DNA of 64,000 nucleotides from Chromatiaceae bacterium (GCA_024235315.1 JACKMP010000002.1:1-64000), one strand, 5' to 3'; counted from the first letter of the stretch, positions 1-12,288 are shown. Notes: generated from the sequence alone by a model not told the origin. Made by a program: numbers and translations.

Positions 1-453
1 ACCGTTCAGATCACCACCCAGCGATTCCTGTGCGCGCTGCGCGAGCACCTTGAGGATCTCGGCAGAGACCTCGATCGGCGTGACCTCACCGGCAACGGTG
101 CGGATACGCGGGACGGCGCTGTCACCGCTGACGAATTCGTAGGGCAGTTCGGTACCGAGCGATTTCACGTCACCTATCGCACGACCGATCAGCCGCTTTG
201 CCGATGCGATGGTATTGAGTGGGTCGCCCGCCGCCGCTTGGCGGGCAACCTCACCCACCTCCACACCGTCGCGGGTATACCGCACCACGGAGGGAAGGAT
301 GTGGCGCCCCTGCGCGTCGGCGAGGGTCTGCGCATGGCCGCTTCTGACGGTAGCCACCAATGAGTTGGTGGTGCCCAGGTCTATTCCCGCCGCCAGCCGG
401 TGCTGGTGGGGCGCTGCGGACTGTCCGGGTTCGGCGAGCTGCAAGAGGGCCAT
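1..453 (-). CDS. hscA: Fe-S assembly chaperone HscA, N-terminal part (runs off window)
   Basis: Hsp70-family ATPase dedicated to iron-sulfur cluster transfer: it binds the LPPVK motif of IscU together with its co-chaperone HscB. Only about 151 N-terminal residues are in the window. Translation of the minus strand from the ATG at 453 gives the Hsp70 nucleotide-binding signature [13 protein letters not shown] near residue 22, then LPSVV and SAKRLIGR, typical of HscA rather than DnaK, which starts almost directly with the phosphate-binding loop. The start overlaps the hscB stop by one base (TGATG), implying translational coupling. It is the last isc gene visible; fdx and iscX, if present, lie outside. 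Confidence 0.93.
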   Translation of the reverse strand, partial: MALLQLAEPGQSAAPHQHRLAAGIDLGTTNSLVATVRSGHAQTLADAQGRHILPSVVRYTRDGVEVGEVARQAAAGDPLNTIASAKRLIGRAIGDVKSLGTELPYEFVSGDSAVPRIRTVAGEVTPIEVSAEILKVLAQRAQESLGGDLNG

Positions 454-998
454 CAGCAGGCCTCGTCCAGGTCGGCCTCGATCGCCTCGGCCTCCGCATG
501 CAGCTTGTTCAGAAACTGCATCTTCTGTACCGACTGCGCGGCGGCGGCAAGCCGCTGCGGCGTTGCCTCCTCGAACGACACCGCCAGCTCGGCTATCTGT
601 GACTGGATCATCGCGCCGATATCGCGCAGCAGGGCGTCGAGGCTGCCCTGCGGATCGGCTGACGAGCGCACCTCGGAGAGTGCTTCGCGCAGTTCCATCT
701 GCTCCATCAGGAAAGCCGGATCGTTCAGCGTATTGTTCTGCCCGTCGACGTCGACACCTTTCAGCCGCAACAGATACTGGGCGCGCTTGAGAGGATCTTT
801 GAGGGTTTCATAGGCCTCGTTCACCAGGGTCGCACCCTGCAGCGAAAGGCGCTGGCTGTGCTCGCCCGATGACGCATAGCGGTCCGGATGCACGACCTTC
901 TGCAAATCGCGGTAACGGGTGGCCAGCGCGCCGGAATCAAGCACGAACCCTGCCGGCATGCCGAAGAGCTCGAAGTAGTTCTTGGAGAAATCGAACAT
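453..998 (-). CDS. hscB: Fe-S assembly co-chaperone HscB (J-domain)
   Basis: J-type co-chaperone that delivers IscU to HscA and stimulates its ATPase. The J domain is at the N terminus with the HPD tripeptide at residues 37-39 (HPDRY context), followed by a C-terminal helical bundle for IscU binding. I chose the ATG at 998 (181 residues, near the usual about 171); a TTG four codons upstream is possible but has no better ribosome site. It sits between iscA and hscA in the standard isc order and is coupled to hscA by a one-base overlap. Confidence 0.93.
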   Translation of the reverse strand: MFDFSKNYFELFGMPAGFVLDSGALATRYRDLQKVVHPDRYASSGEHSQRLSLQGATLVNEAYETLKDPLKRAQYLLRLKGVDVDGQNNTLNDPAFLMEQMELREALSEVRSSADPQGSLDALLRDIGAMIQSQIAELAVSFEEATPQRLAAAAQSVQKMQFLNKLHAEAEAIEADLDEAC

Positions 999-1062
999 CG
1001 GGTAATCCAATCAATGACGCCCGCATGAGGCGGGCGTCGGTGCCTCAAGGGTCGGTCAGCAA

Positions 1063-1386
1063 TCAGACCTTGAAGCTCTCACCGCAACCGCATTGGTCCT
1101 TGACATTGGGATTGTTGAACTTGAACCCCTCGTTCAGGCCTTCCTTGCCGTAATCCAGTTCGGTGCCATCCAGGTAGGCGAGGCTTTTCTGGTCGATGAT
1201 GACTTTCACGCCGCGATCTTCGAACACCGCATCGCCCTCGTCGAGATCGTCGACGAACTCGAGCACATATGCCAGGCCGGAGCAACCGGAGGTCCTGACG
1301 CCCAGACGGACCCCGAGCCCACGCCCCCTGTTGTGCAGAAAATTTTGCACCCTGCTGGCAGCCGCCTCTGTCAATGTAATAGCCAT
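1063..1386 (-). CDS. iscA: A-type Fe-S carrier IscA
   Basis: A-type carrier that receives [2Fe-2S]/[4Fe-4S] clusters and passes them to apo-proteins. It has 107 residues, the family's standard size. The three ligand cysteines are present: C35 in SGCSG and C99/C101 in the C-terminal CGCGESF motif, the same positions as in E. coli IscA. The open frame extends far upstream of the ATG at 1386 into iscU, but that part is not IscA-like. The gene follows iscU by about 17 bases and belongs to the iscR-regulated operon. Confidence 0.95.
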   Translation of the reverse strand: MAITLTEAAASRVQNFLHNRGRGLGVRLGVRTSGCSGLAYVLEFVDDLDEGDAVFEDRGVKVIIDQKSLAYLDGTELDYGKEGLNEGFKFNNPNVKDQCGCGESFKV

Positions 1387-1403
1387 ACTGCCCCCCCGGC
1401 CTG

Positions 1404-1787
1404 TCAGTCGTTCTGCTTGGACTGATAGTCGGCAATCGCGGCCTTGATCGCATCCTCGGCCAACACCGAGCAATGCACCTTGACCGGCGGCAGGGCCAGT
1501 TCTTCGGCGATCTGGGAATTCTTGATCTGGCGCGCTTCGTCCAGCGTCTTGCCCTTGACCCATTCGGTCAACAGCGAACTCGACGCAATCGCCGACCCGC
1601 AACCGTAGGTCTTGAACTTGGCGTCTTCAATCACGCCCTGCTCGTTGACCTGGATCTGCAGACGCATCACGTCACCGCAGGCCGGTGCGCCGACCATCCC
1701 GGTACCGACGTTCAGCGCGCTCTTGTCCAGCACACCGACGTTGCGCGGATTTTCGTAGTGGTCGATGACTTTGTCGCTGTAAGCCAT
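1404..1787 (-). CDS. iscU: Fe-S scaffold protein IscU
   Basis: Scaffold on which nascent [2Fe-2S] clusters are built from sulfur supplied by a cysteine desulfurase. It has 127 residues. Visible family features are C37 with D39 (ACGD), the second cysteine in [10 protein letters not shown], the third in VHCS, and the HscA recognition motif LPPVK just before it. Start is the ATG at 1787 (MAYSDKV); a ten-codon upstream extension is unlikely. Normally iscS lies directly upstream; here the next gene upstream is an RRM-protein gene, so the sulfur donor must be encoded elsewhere. Confidence 0.96.
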   Translation of the reverse strand: MAYSDKVIDHYENPRNVGVLDKSALNVGTGMVGAPACGDVMRLQIQVNEQGVIEDAKFKTYGCGSAIASSSLLTEWVKGKTLDEARQIKNSQIAEELALPPVKVHCSVLAEDAIKAAIADYQSKQND

Positions 1788-1861
1788 GCTCGTATCCTCT
1801 CGACTAACCGCAGCCACCCGGCGATTGCAACCGCCGGGTGACCATCCATCTTCAGCTCAGG

Positions 1862-2134
1862 TCAATGACGCGAAGGACGACGCGGCCGCTCTTCACGCGG
1901 CTTTGCCTCGTTCACGCGAATCGCGCGACCGGACAAAGGCTTCTCATTCAGTCCGTTGATTGCCGCCTCGGCCTGGGCGTTATCCGGCATTTCAACGAAG
2001 CCAAATCCCTTGGACCGACCCGTATCACGGTCCATGATCACGTTCGCACGCGAAACCTCACCAAACGCGGCAAATGCCTCGCGCAGATCGTCGTCAGTGA
2101 CACCGTATGCCAGATTACCTACATATATATTCAT
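1862..2134 (-). CDS. Single-RRM RNA-binding protein
   Basis: Small RNA-binding protein of the bacterial RNP-1 type, 90 residues, with one RNA-recognition motif. RNP2 (IYVGNL) is at residues 3-8 and RNP1 (KGFGFVEM) at 42-49. The tail after about residue 76 is short and Arg/Pro-rich. Members of this family in cyanobacteria and proteobacteria are often cold- or stress-induced, but the target RNA here is unknown. It lies between iscR and iscU, the place usually held by iscS, and has its own 238-base leader, so it may be transcribed separately as well as by read-through from the isc promoter. Confidence 0.92.
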   Translation of the reverse strand: MNIYVGNLAYGVTDDDLREAFAAFGEVSRANVIMDRDTGRSKGFGFVEMPDNAQAEAAINGLNEKPLSGRAIRVNEAKPREERPRRPSRH

Positions 2135-2270
2135 CTTCAGAATGCTCTCAAGCGTGTGGTCCGTAGACTAAATAAATCCACCGGCAGCCGAACCACGAAT
2201 CACCGGGGGACTAGCGGGCAAACCCGCGCAATACTCTTTCGAGACGGACCATTCAAGCGTCCGCAGCGGG

Positions 2271-2299
2271 AGGCTACACCCAACCCGGCATTTTCACAA
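2271..2299 (-). promoter_or_regulatory. Possible sigma-70 promoter for the RRM gene
   Basis: On the minus strand a -35-like TTGTGA (2294-2299) and a -10-like TAGCCT (2271-2276) are separated by 17 bases, about 140 bases upstream of the RRM-protein start. The long leader (2135-2270) is larger than needed for a ribosome site and might carry post-transcriptional control. Matches are imperfect. Confidence 0.35.
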
Positions 2300-2372
2300 A
2301 GCCTTAAGGGCGTCTCGAATCCTCGCTGCCGCTACTACAGACACCTTGCGAGGCAGTGCACACACCCGTGAA

Positions 2373-2846
2373 TCAGGCGGCCTGGGTCTTCAGCCCCACC
2401 ACCTGCGAAGAGGCCTTTTTCTCGCGGCGCTCTGCCTCGCGGGCCTCACCGCGCTGTACCAGATCGTGCAAGGTGATATCGGTGAGGAAAATGAAAATCT
2501 GCTGACTCAGGTCATCCCAGAGATTGTGCGTGAGGCAGCGCTGTCCATCCTGGCAATTCTGGCGACCCTTGCAGCGCGTGAACTCCACCCACTCATCGAC
2601 GGCGCAGATGATATCGGCGATCGAGATCTCGTCGGAATCGCGACCGAGATAGTAACCGCCGCCCGGCCCGCGAACACCACGCACCAGGCCTTTGCTGCGC
2701 AGGGCGGCGAACAACTGCTCCAGATAGGACAGTGAGATCCCCTGGTTCTCGGAGATGTCGGCCAGTGTGACAGGACCCTGCGTACCATTGAGTGCGAGGT
2801 CCAACATGGCGGTGACGGCATAGCGGCCTTTGGTAGAGAGTCTCAT
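2373..2846 (-). CDS. iscR: Fe-S cluster-sensing regulator IscR
   Basis: Rrf2-family winged-helix regulator of the isc operon; the [2Fe-2S] form usually represses isc transcription. It has 157 residues from the ATG at 2846 ([11 protein letters not shown]). The cluster ligands C92, C98, C104 and H107 (CLTH) are all present with the spacing of E. coli IscR. The recognition helix region includes [12 protein letters not shown], characteristic of the family. It is the first gene of the operon, as usual. The palindrome in its own leader (2878-2892) is a candidate operator. Confidence 0.95.
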   Translation of the reverse strand: MRLSTKGRYAVTAMLDLALNGTQGPVTLADISENQGISLSYLEQLFAALRSKGLVRGVRGPGGGYYLGRDSDEISIADIICAVDEWVEFTRCKGRQNCQDGQRCLTHNLWDDLSQQIFIFLTDITLHDLVQRGEAREAERREKKASSQVVGLKTQAA

Positions 2847-2877
2847 CTTCGTTCTCCTCGTATGACTGCAGAAATGC

Positions 2878-2892
2878 AATTACCCAGTAATT
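2878..2892. promoter_or_regulatory. Perfect 6-3-6 palindrome in the iscR leader
   Basis: AATTAC and GTAATT form a perfect inverted repeat around CCA, between the putative -10 element and the iscR start. Its location downstream of the promoter fits a repressor site. It is shorter than the known long E. coli type 1 IscR site, so assignment to IscR is inference. Confidence 0.4.
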
Positions 2893-2904
2893 TGCTCGGG
2901 AAAG

Positions 2905-2934
2905 AAGTTAGCAGTAACCGACGAAAACAGTCAA
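2905..2934 (-). promoter_or_regulatory. Putative isc operon promoter
   Basis: Minus strand TTGACT (2929-2934) and TAACTT (2905-2910) with 18 bases between them, about 60 bases upstream of the iscR ATG. The spacer is one base longer than ideal, which suits a regulated promoter. Confidence 0.5.
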
Positions 2935-3068
2935 CATTTAATTTGTCCAGATTACCTAGAACGCGACCTGGACAACGACACAAGTCCGGGTCCGAAGACC
3001 CCTGCTGATCTTTCAGGATCTGTGACGAAGATGCGACAAAACATTGTTTCGACGGGCTTTTTTGTAAC

Positions 3069-3545
3069 TCAGCCCAGGTCGCAGGCAGGCAGCGGATGCA
3101 ACCGACTCACATCGTCGACGAACAGATGTCCCTGGCTGACGCAGAACGTCAGCCACTTCGAGACGAACAGATTGAGGCGCCACTTGTTCATCAGGCCGGG
3201 GGCTTCGTAGAGACGGCGCGTTGGCAGGGCGTGCTGACGCAGGTCTTCGACCTCCACCTGGCGCGCATCGTGATAGACGCGCAACAGGGCATCGGGGTCG
3301 GAGCCGCCGCCGTCCTGTGGGAACTCGTAGGTGAGTCGCATCAGCGTCGTGTAACGCGTCTGCTCGACGATCGTGAGGTGCAGGTCCTGATGGTCGGGCC
3401 GACTCGAAAGATGCCGGCCCTGCAGCCGCCTCATCTGCGGGACCAGATAATGCAGGCGCCGATAGTTCTCTTCGCAAAGTGCCAGCAGGTCACCGACCGA
3501 GGGGCGATCACCCAACCAGTTGTCGACTCGCGTGCTGTGCTGCAA
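3069..3545 (-). CDS. DUF1249 family protein (YqiB-like)
   Basis: Cytoplasmic protein of the DUF1249/YqiB family; its biochemical role is not established. It has 158 residues. The N-terminal half has the family's pattern of an ENYRRLHYLVPQM-like helix followed by beta strands, and a C-terminal W/H-rich end (LTFCVSQGHLFVD). No signal peptide or membrane segment is seen. It stands alone between iscR and the thioredoxin-like gene. In many gammaproteobacteria this family is encoded near nudF and cpdA; neither is here. Confidence 0.8.
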   Translation of the reverse strand: MQHSTRVDNWLGDRPSVGDLLALCEENYRRLHYLVPQMRRLQGRHLSSRPDHQDLHLTIVEQTRYTTLMRLTYEFPQDGGGSDPDALLRVYHDARQVEVEDLRQHALPTRRLYEAPGLMNKWRLNLFVSKWLTFCVSQGHLFVDDVSRLHPLPACDLG

Positions 3546-3642
3546 AGCATGGACCTGTCTGCTGAATGCCAGGTCTCAGTATAGACGGAGCGAAGCGCTG
3601 CGAGGCGCACCGCCCCGGCTTAGAATCCTGAATCAGGGGTGA

Positions 3643-4017
3643 TCAGGCCTGACCGCTGTGTTGCTCGGCCACCTGGCGACGCACCTCTTCCATATCCAGC
3701 TCGCCGGCCTTCTTGACCAGCTCGCGGAATGCGGATTCCGGCAGCGCTCCCGCCTCGCTGAAAATGATGATTTTGTCGCGGAAGATCATCAAAGTGGGGA
3801 TCGAGCGGATCTGAAAATGACCGGCGATCTCCTGCTCATCCTCGGTATTGACCTTGGCGAACACGACATCGGGATGATCCCCGGACACCTTTTCATAGGT
3901 CGGCGCAAACGAACGACAGGGGCCGCACCAGGGCGCCCAGAAATCGACGATCACGAACTCGTTATTGGTGACAACCTCTTCGAAGGTGTCTTTCGTCAAC
4001 TCGACGACAGCCATCAT
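3643..4017 (-). CDS. Thioredoxin-fold protein with WCGPC active site
   Basis: Thioredoxin-family disulfide reductase, 124 residues, about 15 longer than E. coli TrxA because of a charged C-terminal tail. The redox motif WCGPC is at residues 30-34 and the cis-proline segment is SIPTLMIF. The tail (MEEVRRQVAEQ) looks helical. No signal peptide is seen, so it is cytoplasmic. GGAGG precedes the tandem ATG-ATG start closely. It is monocistronic; a specific partner cannot be read from context. It could be a second thioredoxin specialised for sulfur or Fe-S metabolism, but that is inference. Confidence 0.88.
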   Translation of the reverse strand: MMAVVELTKDTFEEVVTNNEFVIVDFWAPWCGPCRSFAPTYEKVSGDHPDVVFAKVNTEDEQEIAGHFQIRSIPTLMIFRDKIIIFSEAGALPESAFRELVKKAGELDMEEVRRQVAEQHSGQA

Positions 4018-4077
4018 GGCCTCCGGAAAATGCGAAATAATCTTCGCACTTTATCACACGCGGCAGCGGCAATTGGG

Positions 4078-4105
4078 AAAAGGCCCGACCGGGATGGCTC
4101 GGGCC
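4078..4105 (-). terminator. Intrinsic terminator after adk
   Basis: On the minus strand a GGCCCGA / TCGGGCC stem with a 10-base loop is followed by TTTT, 30 bases past the adk stop. Confidence 0.6.
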
Positions 4106-4135
4106 CTTGTCCGCCAGATCAGCAGGTGCCGAAAC

Positions 4136-5399
<1,264 letters not shown>

Positions 5400-5466
5400 G
5401 CGTTTCCCTCGATAGTGTCGCATGGCAATCTAACAACATTATCGTCACAAAACAGAAGCGCAGCAG

Positions 5467-6273
5467 ATGAAAATCACTCGATGCATCGACCAGACCGACA
5501 ACGTCCGCTGGGTGGTGCCAGTTGGCCCGGACCGGGCGGTAGCGTGTGTTGGATCAGATCCCTTCTCCGGCTTGACGGTGGGAATGCAGGAGATCGAGGT
5601 CAAGCAGTGGCTTGCTCCGCTGCAGCCGGGCGTGATCTATGGGGTCGGATTGAATTACCGGGCCCACGCGATGGAAACCGGCGCGCAGCTGCCCGACAGC
5701 CCGGTGATCTTCATGAAGCCCCCAACCGCCGTCACCGACCCCGGACGCCCGATTCGCCTGCCGGCGGCCTGCGAACATGGCCCCGAGGTCGACTACGAAG
5801 CCGAACTGGCGGTAGTGATCGGCAAGACGGCACGCGATGTCACGGTCGACACAGCACTCGAACATGTCCTGGGTTACACCTGCGCCAACGACGTGTCCGC
5901 GAGGCGCTGGCAAAAGCACGGTGGCGGCGGCCAGTGGGTTCGCGGCAAGAGCTTCGATACGTTCTGTCCGCTGGGTCCGGTGCTGGTGACAGCCGACGAG
6001 ATCCCGAATCCACAGGCGCTGTCGATCAGCTCCAAGCTGAACGGCCGAACGATGCAGTCGAGCAGCACGGCGGACATGATTTTCCCGGTGGCCGAACTGA
6101 TTGCCTTCATCAGCCGTGACACGACGCTGCTGCCGGGCACGGTGATCCTGACAGGAACGCCCGAAGGTGTCGGATTCGCCCGCAACCCCCCCCTCTACCT
6201 GATGACCGGCGATACGATTGAAATAACGATCGACGGCATAGGGACGCTCAGCAACCCTGTGATGGACGCCTGA
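5467..6273 (+). CDS. Fumarylacetoacetate hydrolase family protein (copy 1)
   Basis: FAH-superfamily metal enzyme, 268 residues, of the type acting on acylpyruvates or 2-oxo-hept-3-ene-dioates; typical reactions are C-C hydrolysis or decarboxylation of oxaloacetate-like acids. Visible core: [20 protein letters not shown], the metal-ligand segment [12 protein letters not shown], then [11 protein letters not shown] and a [13 protein letters not shown] loop. No aromatic-degradation genes are nearby, so the substrate is uncertain; an acylpyruvase or oxaloacetate decarboxylase housekeeping role is equally possible. A second family member is 4 kb away. Confidence 0.88.
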   Translation: MKITRCIDQTDNVRWVVPVGPDRAVACVGSDPFSGLTVGMQEIEVKQWLAPLQPGVIYGVGLNYRAHAMETGAQLPDSPVIFMKPPTAVTDPGRPIRLPAACEHGPEVDYEAELAVVIGKTARDVTVDTALEHVLGYTCANDVSARRWQKHGGGGQWVRGKSFDTFCPLGPVLVTADEIPNPQALSISSKLNGRTMQSSSTADMIFPVAELIAFISRDTTLLPGTVILTGTPEGVGFARNPPLYLMTGDTIEITIDGIGTLSNPVMDA

Positions 6274-6294
6274 CCGGTTTGTGACGAAAGCGCG

Positions 6295-6324
6295 ACGGCC
6301 GGCGCGCCAAGCGGCACCGGCCGT
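6295..6324. terminator. Inverted repeat between convergent genes
   Basis: ACGGCCGG (6295-6302) and CCGGCCGT (6317-6324) form a perfect 8-bp stem with a 14-base loop between the ends of the plus-strand hydrolase and minus-strand htpG. There is no T-run on either side, so termination is only a possibility. Confidence 0.35.
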
Positions 6325-6342
6325 ACGCCAGGGGCCGGTCGA

Positions 6343-8259
6343 TCAGGCCGACATATCCAGCATCAAGCGGTTCAGCCGGTGCACGAAACCGGCGGGATCG
6401 TCCAGCTGTCCGCCCTCCGCCAGCAGGGCCTGGTCGAACACCAGTTTCGCCAGCTCGCCGAACTTGTCCTCATCCGCCTCGCTGTCCATACGCTGCAGCA
6501 GCGGATGCTCCAGGTTGATCTCGATGATCGGCTTGGGCATCGGCGCATCCTGGCCCAACTGCTTGAGCACCCGCGCCAGGTTCTGGCTCATGTCATAGTC
6601 ATCGACGACCAGACAGGCCGGGGATTCGGTGAGCCGGCTGGACACACGCACTTCCTTCACAGTATCGCCCAATGCGGTCTTGACCCGCTCGAGCAGGTGC
6701 TTGTGTTCCTCGGCCGCCTTCTCGACCTTCTCCTTCGTCTCTTTGTCATCCAACTCGCCGAGATCCAGCTCACCCTTGGCCACCGACTGCAGGTGCTTGC
6801 CCTTGTAATCGGTCAGGTGTGAGACCAGCCATTCGTCGACCCGGTCGGTCAGCAGCAGTACCTCGATGTCCTTCTTCTTGAACACCTCGAGGTGCGGGCT
6901 GTTGCGCGCCGCCGACAGCGTATCGGCGGTGATGTAGTAGACCTTGTCCTGCTTCTCGGCCATGCGCTCGAGATATTGTTCGAGTGACACGTCCTGTGTG
7001 TCGCTGTCCGATTTGGTCGATGCGAATCGCAGCAGCCCCGCGATCTTCTCGCGGTTGGCGAAGTCTTCCGCCGGCCCTTCCTTGAGTACCTTGCCGAACT
7101 CTTTCCAGAATGTCTGATACTTTTCGGGCTCGTCCCTGGCCAGTTTCTCCAGCAGCCCAAGCACGCGTTTGACGTTGGCACTGCGGATGCTGTCAATCTT
7201 CTTGTCGTGCTGCAGCAACTCGCGCGACACGTTCAATGGCAGATCATCGGAATCCACGACTCCTTTGACGAAGCGCAGATAGTGCGGCATCAGTTTGTCC
7301 GCCTCGTCCATGATGAACACACGGCGCACATACAGCTTCACACCATGCTTCTGCTCGCGGTCCCACATATCGAAAGGGGCGCGCGCCGGCACGAACAGCA
7401 ATGAGCTGTATTCGTTGGTACCCTCGACCCGGTTATGGACCCAGGTCAGCGGTGCCTCGAAGTCGTGACAGGTGTTCTTGTAGAAATCGTGGTACTCATC
7501 GTCGCTGATGTCCGACTTGTTGCGCATCCAAAGTGCCGTGCCACGGTTGACCTGTTCCCATTCCGGCTCCGGTCCGGCCTCGGTTTCTTCACCCTCATCT
7601 GCCGGCTCGACCTCTTTGAGCATTTCGACGGGAATCGCAATGTGATCGGAAAACTTGCCGATGATGCTGCGCAACCGCCACGCATCGAGGAACTCCTTCT
7701 CCTCCTCCCGCAGGTGCAGCACGATCTCGGTGCCGCGTTCGGTGCGCTCGACGTTCTCGATGGTGTAGCTGCCCTCGCCGCTCGACGACCAGCGCACCCC
7801 CTCGTCCGCCTGCATGCCGGCGCGGCGGGTGGTCAGGGTCACCTTGTCGGCGACGATGAAGGCTGAATAGAAACCCACCCCGAACTGGCCAATCAGCTGG
7901 CTGTCCCTGGCCTTGTCACCAGACAGGCTCTCCAGGAACTTGCGCGTGCCCGAGCTGGCGATCGTGCCGATCGTGTCGTTGACCTCCTGGCGGCTCATGC
8001 CGATGCCATTGTCCAGGATGGTGACCGTGCCGGCCTCGCTATCGACGGTTACGCGGATCCTCAGCGCGCTGTCGCCCTCATACAGGGCATCGTTGCTGAG
8101 CGCTTCGAACCGCAGCTTTTCTGCCGCGTCCGAGGCATTGGAGATCAGTTCGCGGAGAAAGATCTCCTTGTTCGAGTAGAGTGAACGAATGACCAGGTTG
8201 AGCACCTGGCTGACTTCGGCCTGAAAATCCAGGGTTTCCTTCTGCGCGGTCGCGGTCAT
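6343..8259 (-). CDS. htpG: Chaperone HtpG (bacterial Hsp90)
   Basis: ATP-dependent molecular chaperone, 638 residues, full length for the family. The GHKL ATPase site is at the N terminus: [14 protein letters not shown], then the LDNGIGM loop and [11 protein letters not shown]. The middle domain (around FDMWDR) and C-terminal dimerisation domain are intact. It is transcribed alone and divergently from the phosphoglucomutase gene, with a strong sigma-32-type promoter 40-70 bases upstream, so heat-shock induction is very likely. Confidence 0.98.
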   Translation of the reverse strand: MTATAQKETLDFQAEVSQVLNLVIRSLYSNKEIFLRELISNASDAAEKLRFEALSNDALYEGDSALRIRVTVDSEAGTVTILDNGIGMSRQEVNDTIGTIASSGTRKFLESLSGDKARDSQLIGQFGVGFYSAFIVADKVTLTTRRAGMQADEGVRWSSSGEGSYTIENVERTERGTEIVLHLREEEKEFLDAWRLRSIIGKFSDHIAIPVEMLKEVEPADEGEETEAGPEPEWEQVNRGTALWMRNKSDISDDEYHDFYKNTCHDFEAPLTWVHNRVEGTNEYSSLLFVPARAPFDMWDREQKHGVKLYVRRVFIMDEADKLMPHYLRFVKGVVDSDDLPLNVSRELLQHDKKIDSIRSANVKRVLGLLEKLARDEPEKYQTFWKEFGKVLKEGPAEDFANREKIAGLLRFASTKSDSDTQDVSLEQYLERMAEKQDKVYYITADTLSAARNSPHLEVFKKKDIEVLLLTDRVDEWLVSHLTDYKGKHLQSVAKGELDLGELDDKETKEKVEKAAEEHKHLLERVKTALGDTVKEVRVSSRLTESPACLVVDDYDMSQNLARVLKQLGQDAPMPKPIIEINLEHPLLQRMDSEADEDKFGELAKLVFDQALLAEGGQLDDPAGFVHRLNRLMLDMSA

Positions 8260-8301
8260 TGCTTGGCATTCCTCCGGCGGGGTCTGAATCGATGGGCGGC
8301 G

Positions 8302-8330
8302 ATATTGGGGCGGTGGCGCGGGATTTCAAG
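8302..8330 (-). promoter_or_regulatory. Sigma-32 (heat-shock) promoter of htpG
   Basis: Minus strand CTTGAAA (8324-8330) and CCCCAATAT (8302-8310) with 13 bases between, very close to the RpoH consensus CTTGAAA-N(11-16)-CCCCATNT. It is placed about 45 bases upstream of the htpG ATG, the classical heat-shock target. Confidence 0.72.
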
Positions 8331-8345
8331 TCACGGCTGTGGTAA

Positions 8346-10010
<1,665 letters not shown>

Positions 10011-10023
10011 ACAGGAGTAGCCC

Positions 10024-10800
10024 ATGGCGACTGCACACTGGTGCCGCATCGACATCGACGGGAAACCCCGACTCGGCCGCCTCGAGGGTGACAAGATTGC
10101 GTTGTACGAAGGCGAGCTGTTTGCTGATCCGGTAGCCGACGGCACCGTCGTCGACGCCGCAGATGCCCGATGGCTGCCTCCGGTGCAACCGCGCCAGTTC
10201 CTTGGCCTGTGGAACAACTTTCATGAGCGTCAACAGCTGGAGCAGACCCGGATCCCGGATTTCCCACTGTTTTTCGTCAAGCTGGGAGAGTCGTTGTCTG
10301 CCCATTTGAGACCGATCCGCCGTCCTGACGGGTTCGAAGGCCGGGTCAAATTCGAGGCTGAACTCGGCATCGTGATCGGCAAGCCGTGCTATCAGGCGCC
10401 ACGCGAGGGTATCGACGACATCATCTTTGGTTACACCTGCGTCAACGACGTCACAGCCCCCGAACCGCTGTTCGCAAATGGCGAGTTCCACCAGTGGTGT
10501 CGCGCCAAGAGCTTTCCCGGTTTTGGCCCGGTCGGTCCGGTGATCGCCACTGGCATCGACCCCGCCGCGCTGCGGGTGCGCGGCATCCTCGATGGCGAGG
10601 TCAAGCAGGACTATCCGGTCAGCGACATGATCTTTTCGCCACAGGAGATCGTGTGGCACCTCGCGCGCGAGATTGCGCTCTATCCCGGTGACGTGATCGC
10701 CTGTGGCACCTCAGTCGGCGCCGTCGACATGGTCGACGGCCAGACCATCGTGATCGAGATCCCAGGGATCGGCAGCCTCAGCAACCGGCTGGCGACATGA
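10024..10800 (+). CDS. Fumarylacetoacetate hydrolase family protein (copy 2)
   Basis: Second FAH-superfamily protein, 258 residues, closer to 2-hydroxyhepta-2,4-diene-1,7-dioate isomerase / 5-carboxymethyl-2-oxo-hex-3-ene-dioate decarboxylase types. Core motifs are FLGLWNNFHER, the metal-ligand segment KFEAELGIVIGK, GYTCVNDVTAPE and RAKSFPGFGPVGP. The C terminus (GIGSLSNRL) matches the family end. It has a clear AGGAG ribosome site and sits 13 bases after pgm. It diverges enough from the copy at 5467 that they are not a recent duplication. Substrate is unknown. Confidence 0.88.
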   Translation: MATAHWCRIDIDGKPRLGRLEGDKIALYEGELFADPVADGTVVDAADARWLPPVQPRQFLGLWNNFHERQQLEQTRIPDFPLFFVKLGESLSAHLRPIRRPDGFEGRVKFEAELGIVIGKPCYQAPREGIDDIIFGYTCVNDVTAPEPLFANGEFHQWCRAKSFPGFGPVGPVIATGIDPAALRVRGILDGEVKQDYPVSDMIFSPQEIVWHLAREIALYPGDVIACGTSVGAVDMVDGQTIVIEIPGIGSLSNRLAT

Positions 10801-10875
10801 GCGCACAGGGGCAATCCTGGTGCGTGCAGCAGCAACACGGCAAAAAATGATGCATGGACCGCCACCCCACCTGCA

Positions 10876-12288
10876 ATGCCGCCGCACCCGCGCTCGGTGT
10901 GCCATCCACTGACTGAGCGCACCGGGGGCCGCTTGAACGATCTGATCGACCTTTCGAAACTGCAGTCTGTCGCCGAAAACCTGGCGCACGTGATCAACAT
11001 GCGCCTTCATGACCCCTTGTTCTGGCTGCAGTTCGCCGTCATCGCAGGCGTGTTCGTGCTCGCGCGTTGGCTGCTGACGCCGCTGCTCAGGAAGGGGCTG
11101 GCACGGCTGGCAGCGGCCTGCACCCGCGTGCCCAGTTTCCGCCGGCCATTGGCGGCCCTGACCGAGGTCGCCAACCCGATCGCATGGCTGACGCTGCAGT
11201 GGATCGCCATCGGCGTCGTCGACTATGCCAAGTGGCCAAGCGGCGCCCTGACGATTGTTGCCAGCCTGTTGACGGCCTGGCTGCTGATCCGTCTCGTCAC
11301 GATGCTGGTCGCCAATGAGGGGCTTGCGCGCTTCATCGCCTTCAGCGCCTGGTCGATTGCGGCACTCAACATCTTCGGCCTGCTCGAGCCACTGACCACG
11401 CTGCTCGACAGTTGGTCGGTGAATGTCGGACAGGTGCGCGTCTCGCCACTGACCGTTATCAAAGTCGCTGTCTCGTTGTGGCTTTCCCTGTGGCTCGCCA
11501 ACGGCCTCGCCACGCTGGTCGAACGCCGGCTCGAGCAGGCCAGAACAGTGGCCCCGGTGATGCGCGTGCTCGGTGCAAAGCTGACGCGGATCGCACTTAT
11601 CGCGGCTGCATTCCTGATCGCGTTGTCGGCGGTGGGCATCGATCTGACTGCTCTGGCTGTGTTCGGCGGCGCGCTCGGCGTCGGTCTCGGCTTCGGCTTG
11701 CAGAAGATCTTCTCCAACCTGTTCAGCGGCGTGATCCTCCTGATGGATCGCTCGATCAAGCCCGGTGACGTGATCGCCGTCGGCAACTCATTCGGCTGGA
11801 TAAACCACCTCGGCGCACGTTATACCTCGGTAATCACCCGTGATGGCATCGAACACCTGATCCCGAACGAGGAACTGATCACCCAACGGGTGGAGAACTG
11901 GTCGTACAGCGACGACCTGATTCGACTGCGCATCCCGATCGGCATCGCGTACGACTCAGACCCACGCACCGCCATCCGGCTGTGCATCGAGGCGGCGGAA
12001 ATGGTCCCTCGCGTGCAGCTGAAGCCGGAACCGCGCTGTCAGCTGCTCGGGTTCGGCGACAGTTCTCTGAACCTGGAACTGCGAATCTGGATCAATGACC
12101 CGGCGAACGGGCGTGCAAACGTGATCAGCGAAGTGCTGCTCGAGGTCTGGGATCGCTTCCACGAACACGGTATCGAGATCCCTTTCCCGCAGCGTGATCT
12201 TCACCTGCGCTCGATGCTCGGCGAGAAGCAGCTGGATGCATTGGTCGCGGCATTGCGCGGCCCCCTGCCTGGAGGTGCGGAGACATGA
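10876..12288 (+). CDS. MscS-family mechanosensitive channel
   Basis: Inner-membrane small-conductance mechanosensitive channel homologue, up to 470 residues. It has several N-terminal hydrophobic helices, then the MscS pore helix (about residues 255-285, AVFGGALGVGLGFGLQKIFSNLFSG) followed by the beta domain (SIKPGDVIAVGNSFGWINHLGARYTSVITRDGIEHLIPNEEL). The start is uncertain: the ATG at 10876 lacks a ribosome site, and a TTG at 10933 or an ATG at 10999 are alternatives. The stop overlaps the following CorA-family start by four bases (ATGA), so the two are translationally coupled, suggesting a joint role in ion homeostasis. Confidence 0.9.
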   Translation: MPPHPRSVCHPLTERTGGRLNDLIDLSKLQSVAENLAHVINMRLHDPLFWLQFAVIAGVFVLARWLLTPLLRKGLARLAAACTRVPSFRRPLAALTEVANPIAWLTLQWIAIGVVDYAKWPSGALTIVASLLTAWLLIRLVTMLVANEGLARFIAFSAWSIAALNIFGLLEPLTTLLDSWSVNVGQVRVSPLTVIKVAVSLWLSLWLANGLATLVERRLEQARTVAPVMRVLGAKLTRIALIAAAFLIALSAVGIDLTALAVFGGALGVGLGFGLQKIFSNLFSGVILLMDRSIKPGDVIAVGNSFGWINHLGARYTSVITRDGIEHLIPNEELITQRVENWSYSDDLIRLRIPIGIAYDSDPRTAIRLCIEAAEMVPRVQLKPEPRCQLLGFGDSSLNLELRIWINDPANGRANVISEVLLEVWDRFHEHGIEIPFPQRDLHLRSMLGEKQLDALVAALRGPLPGGAET

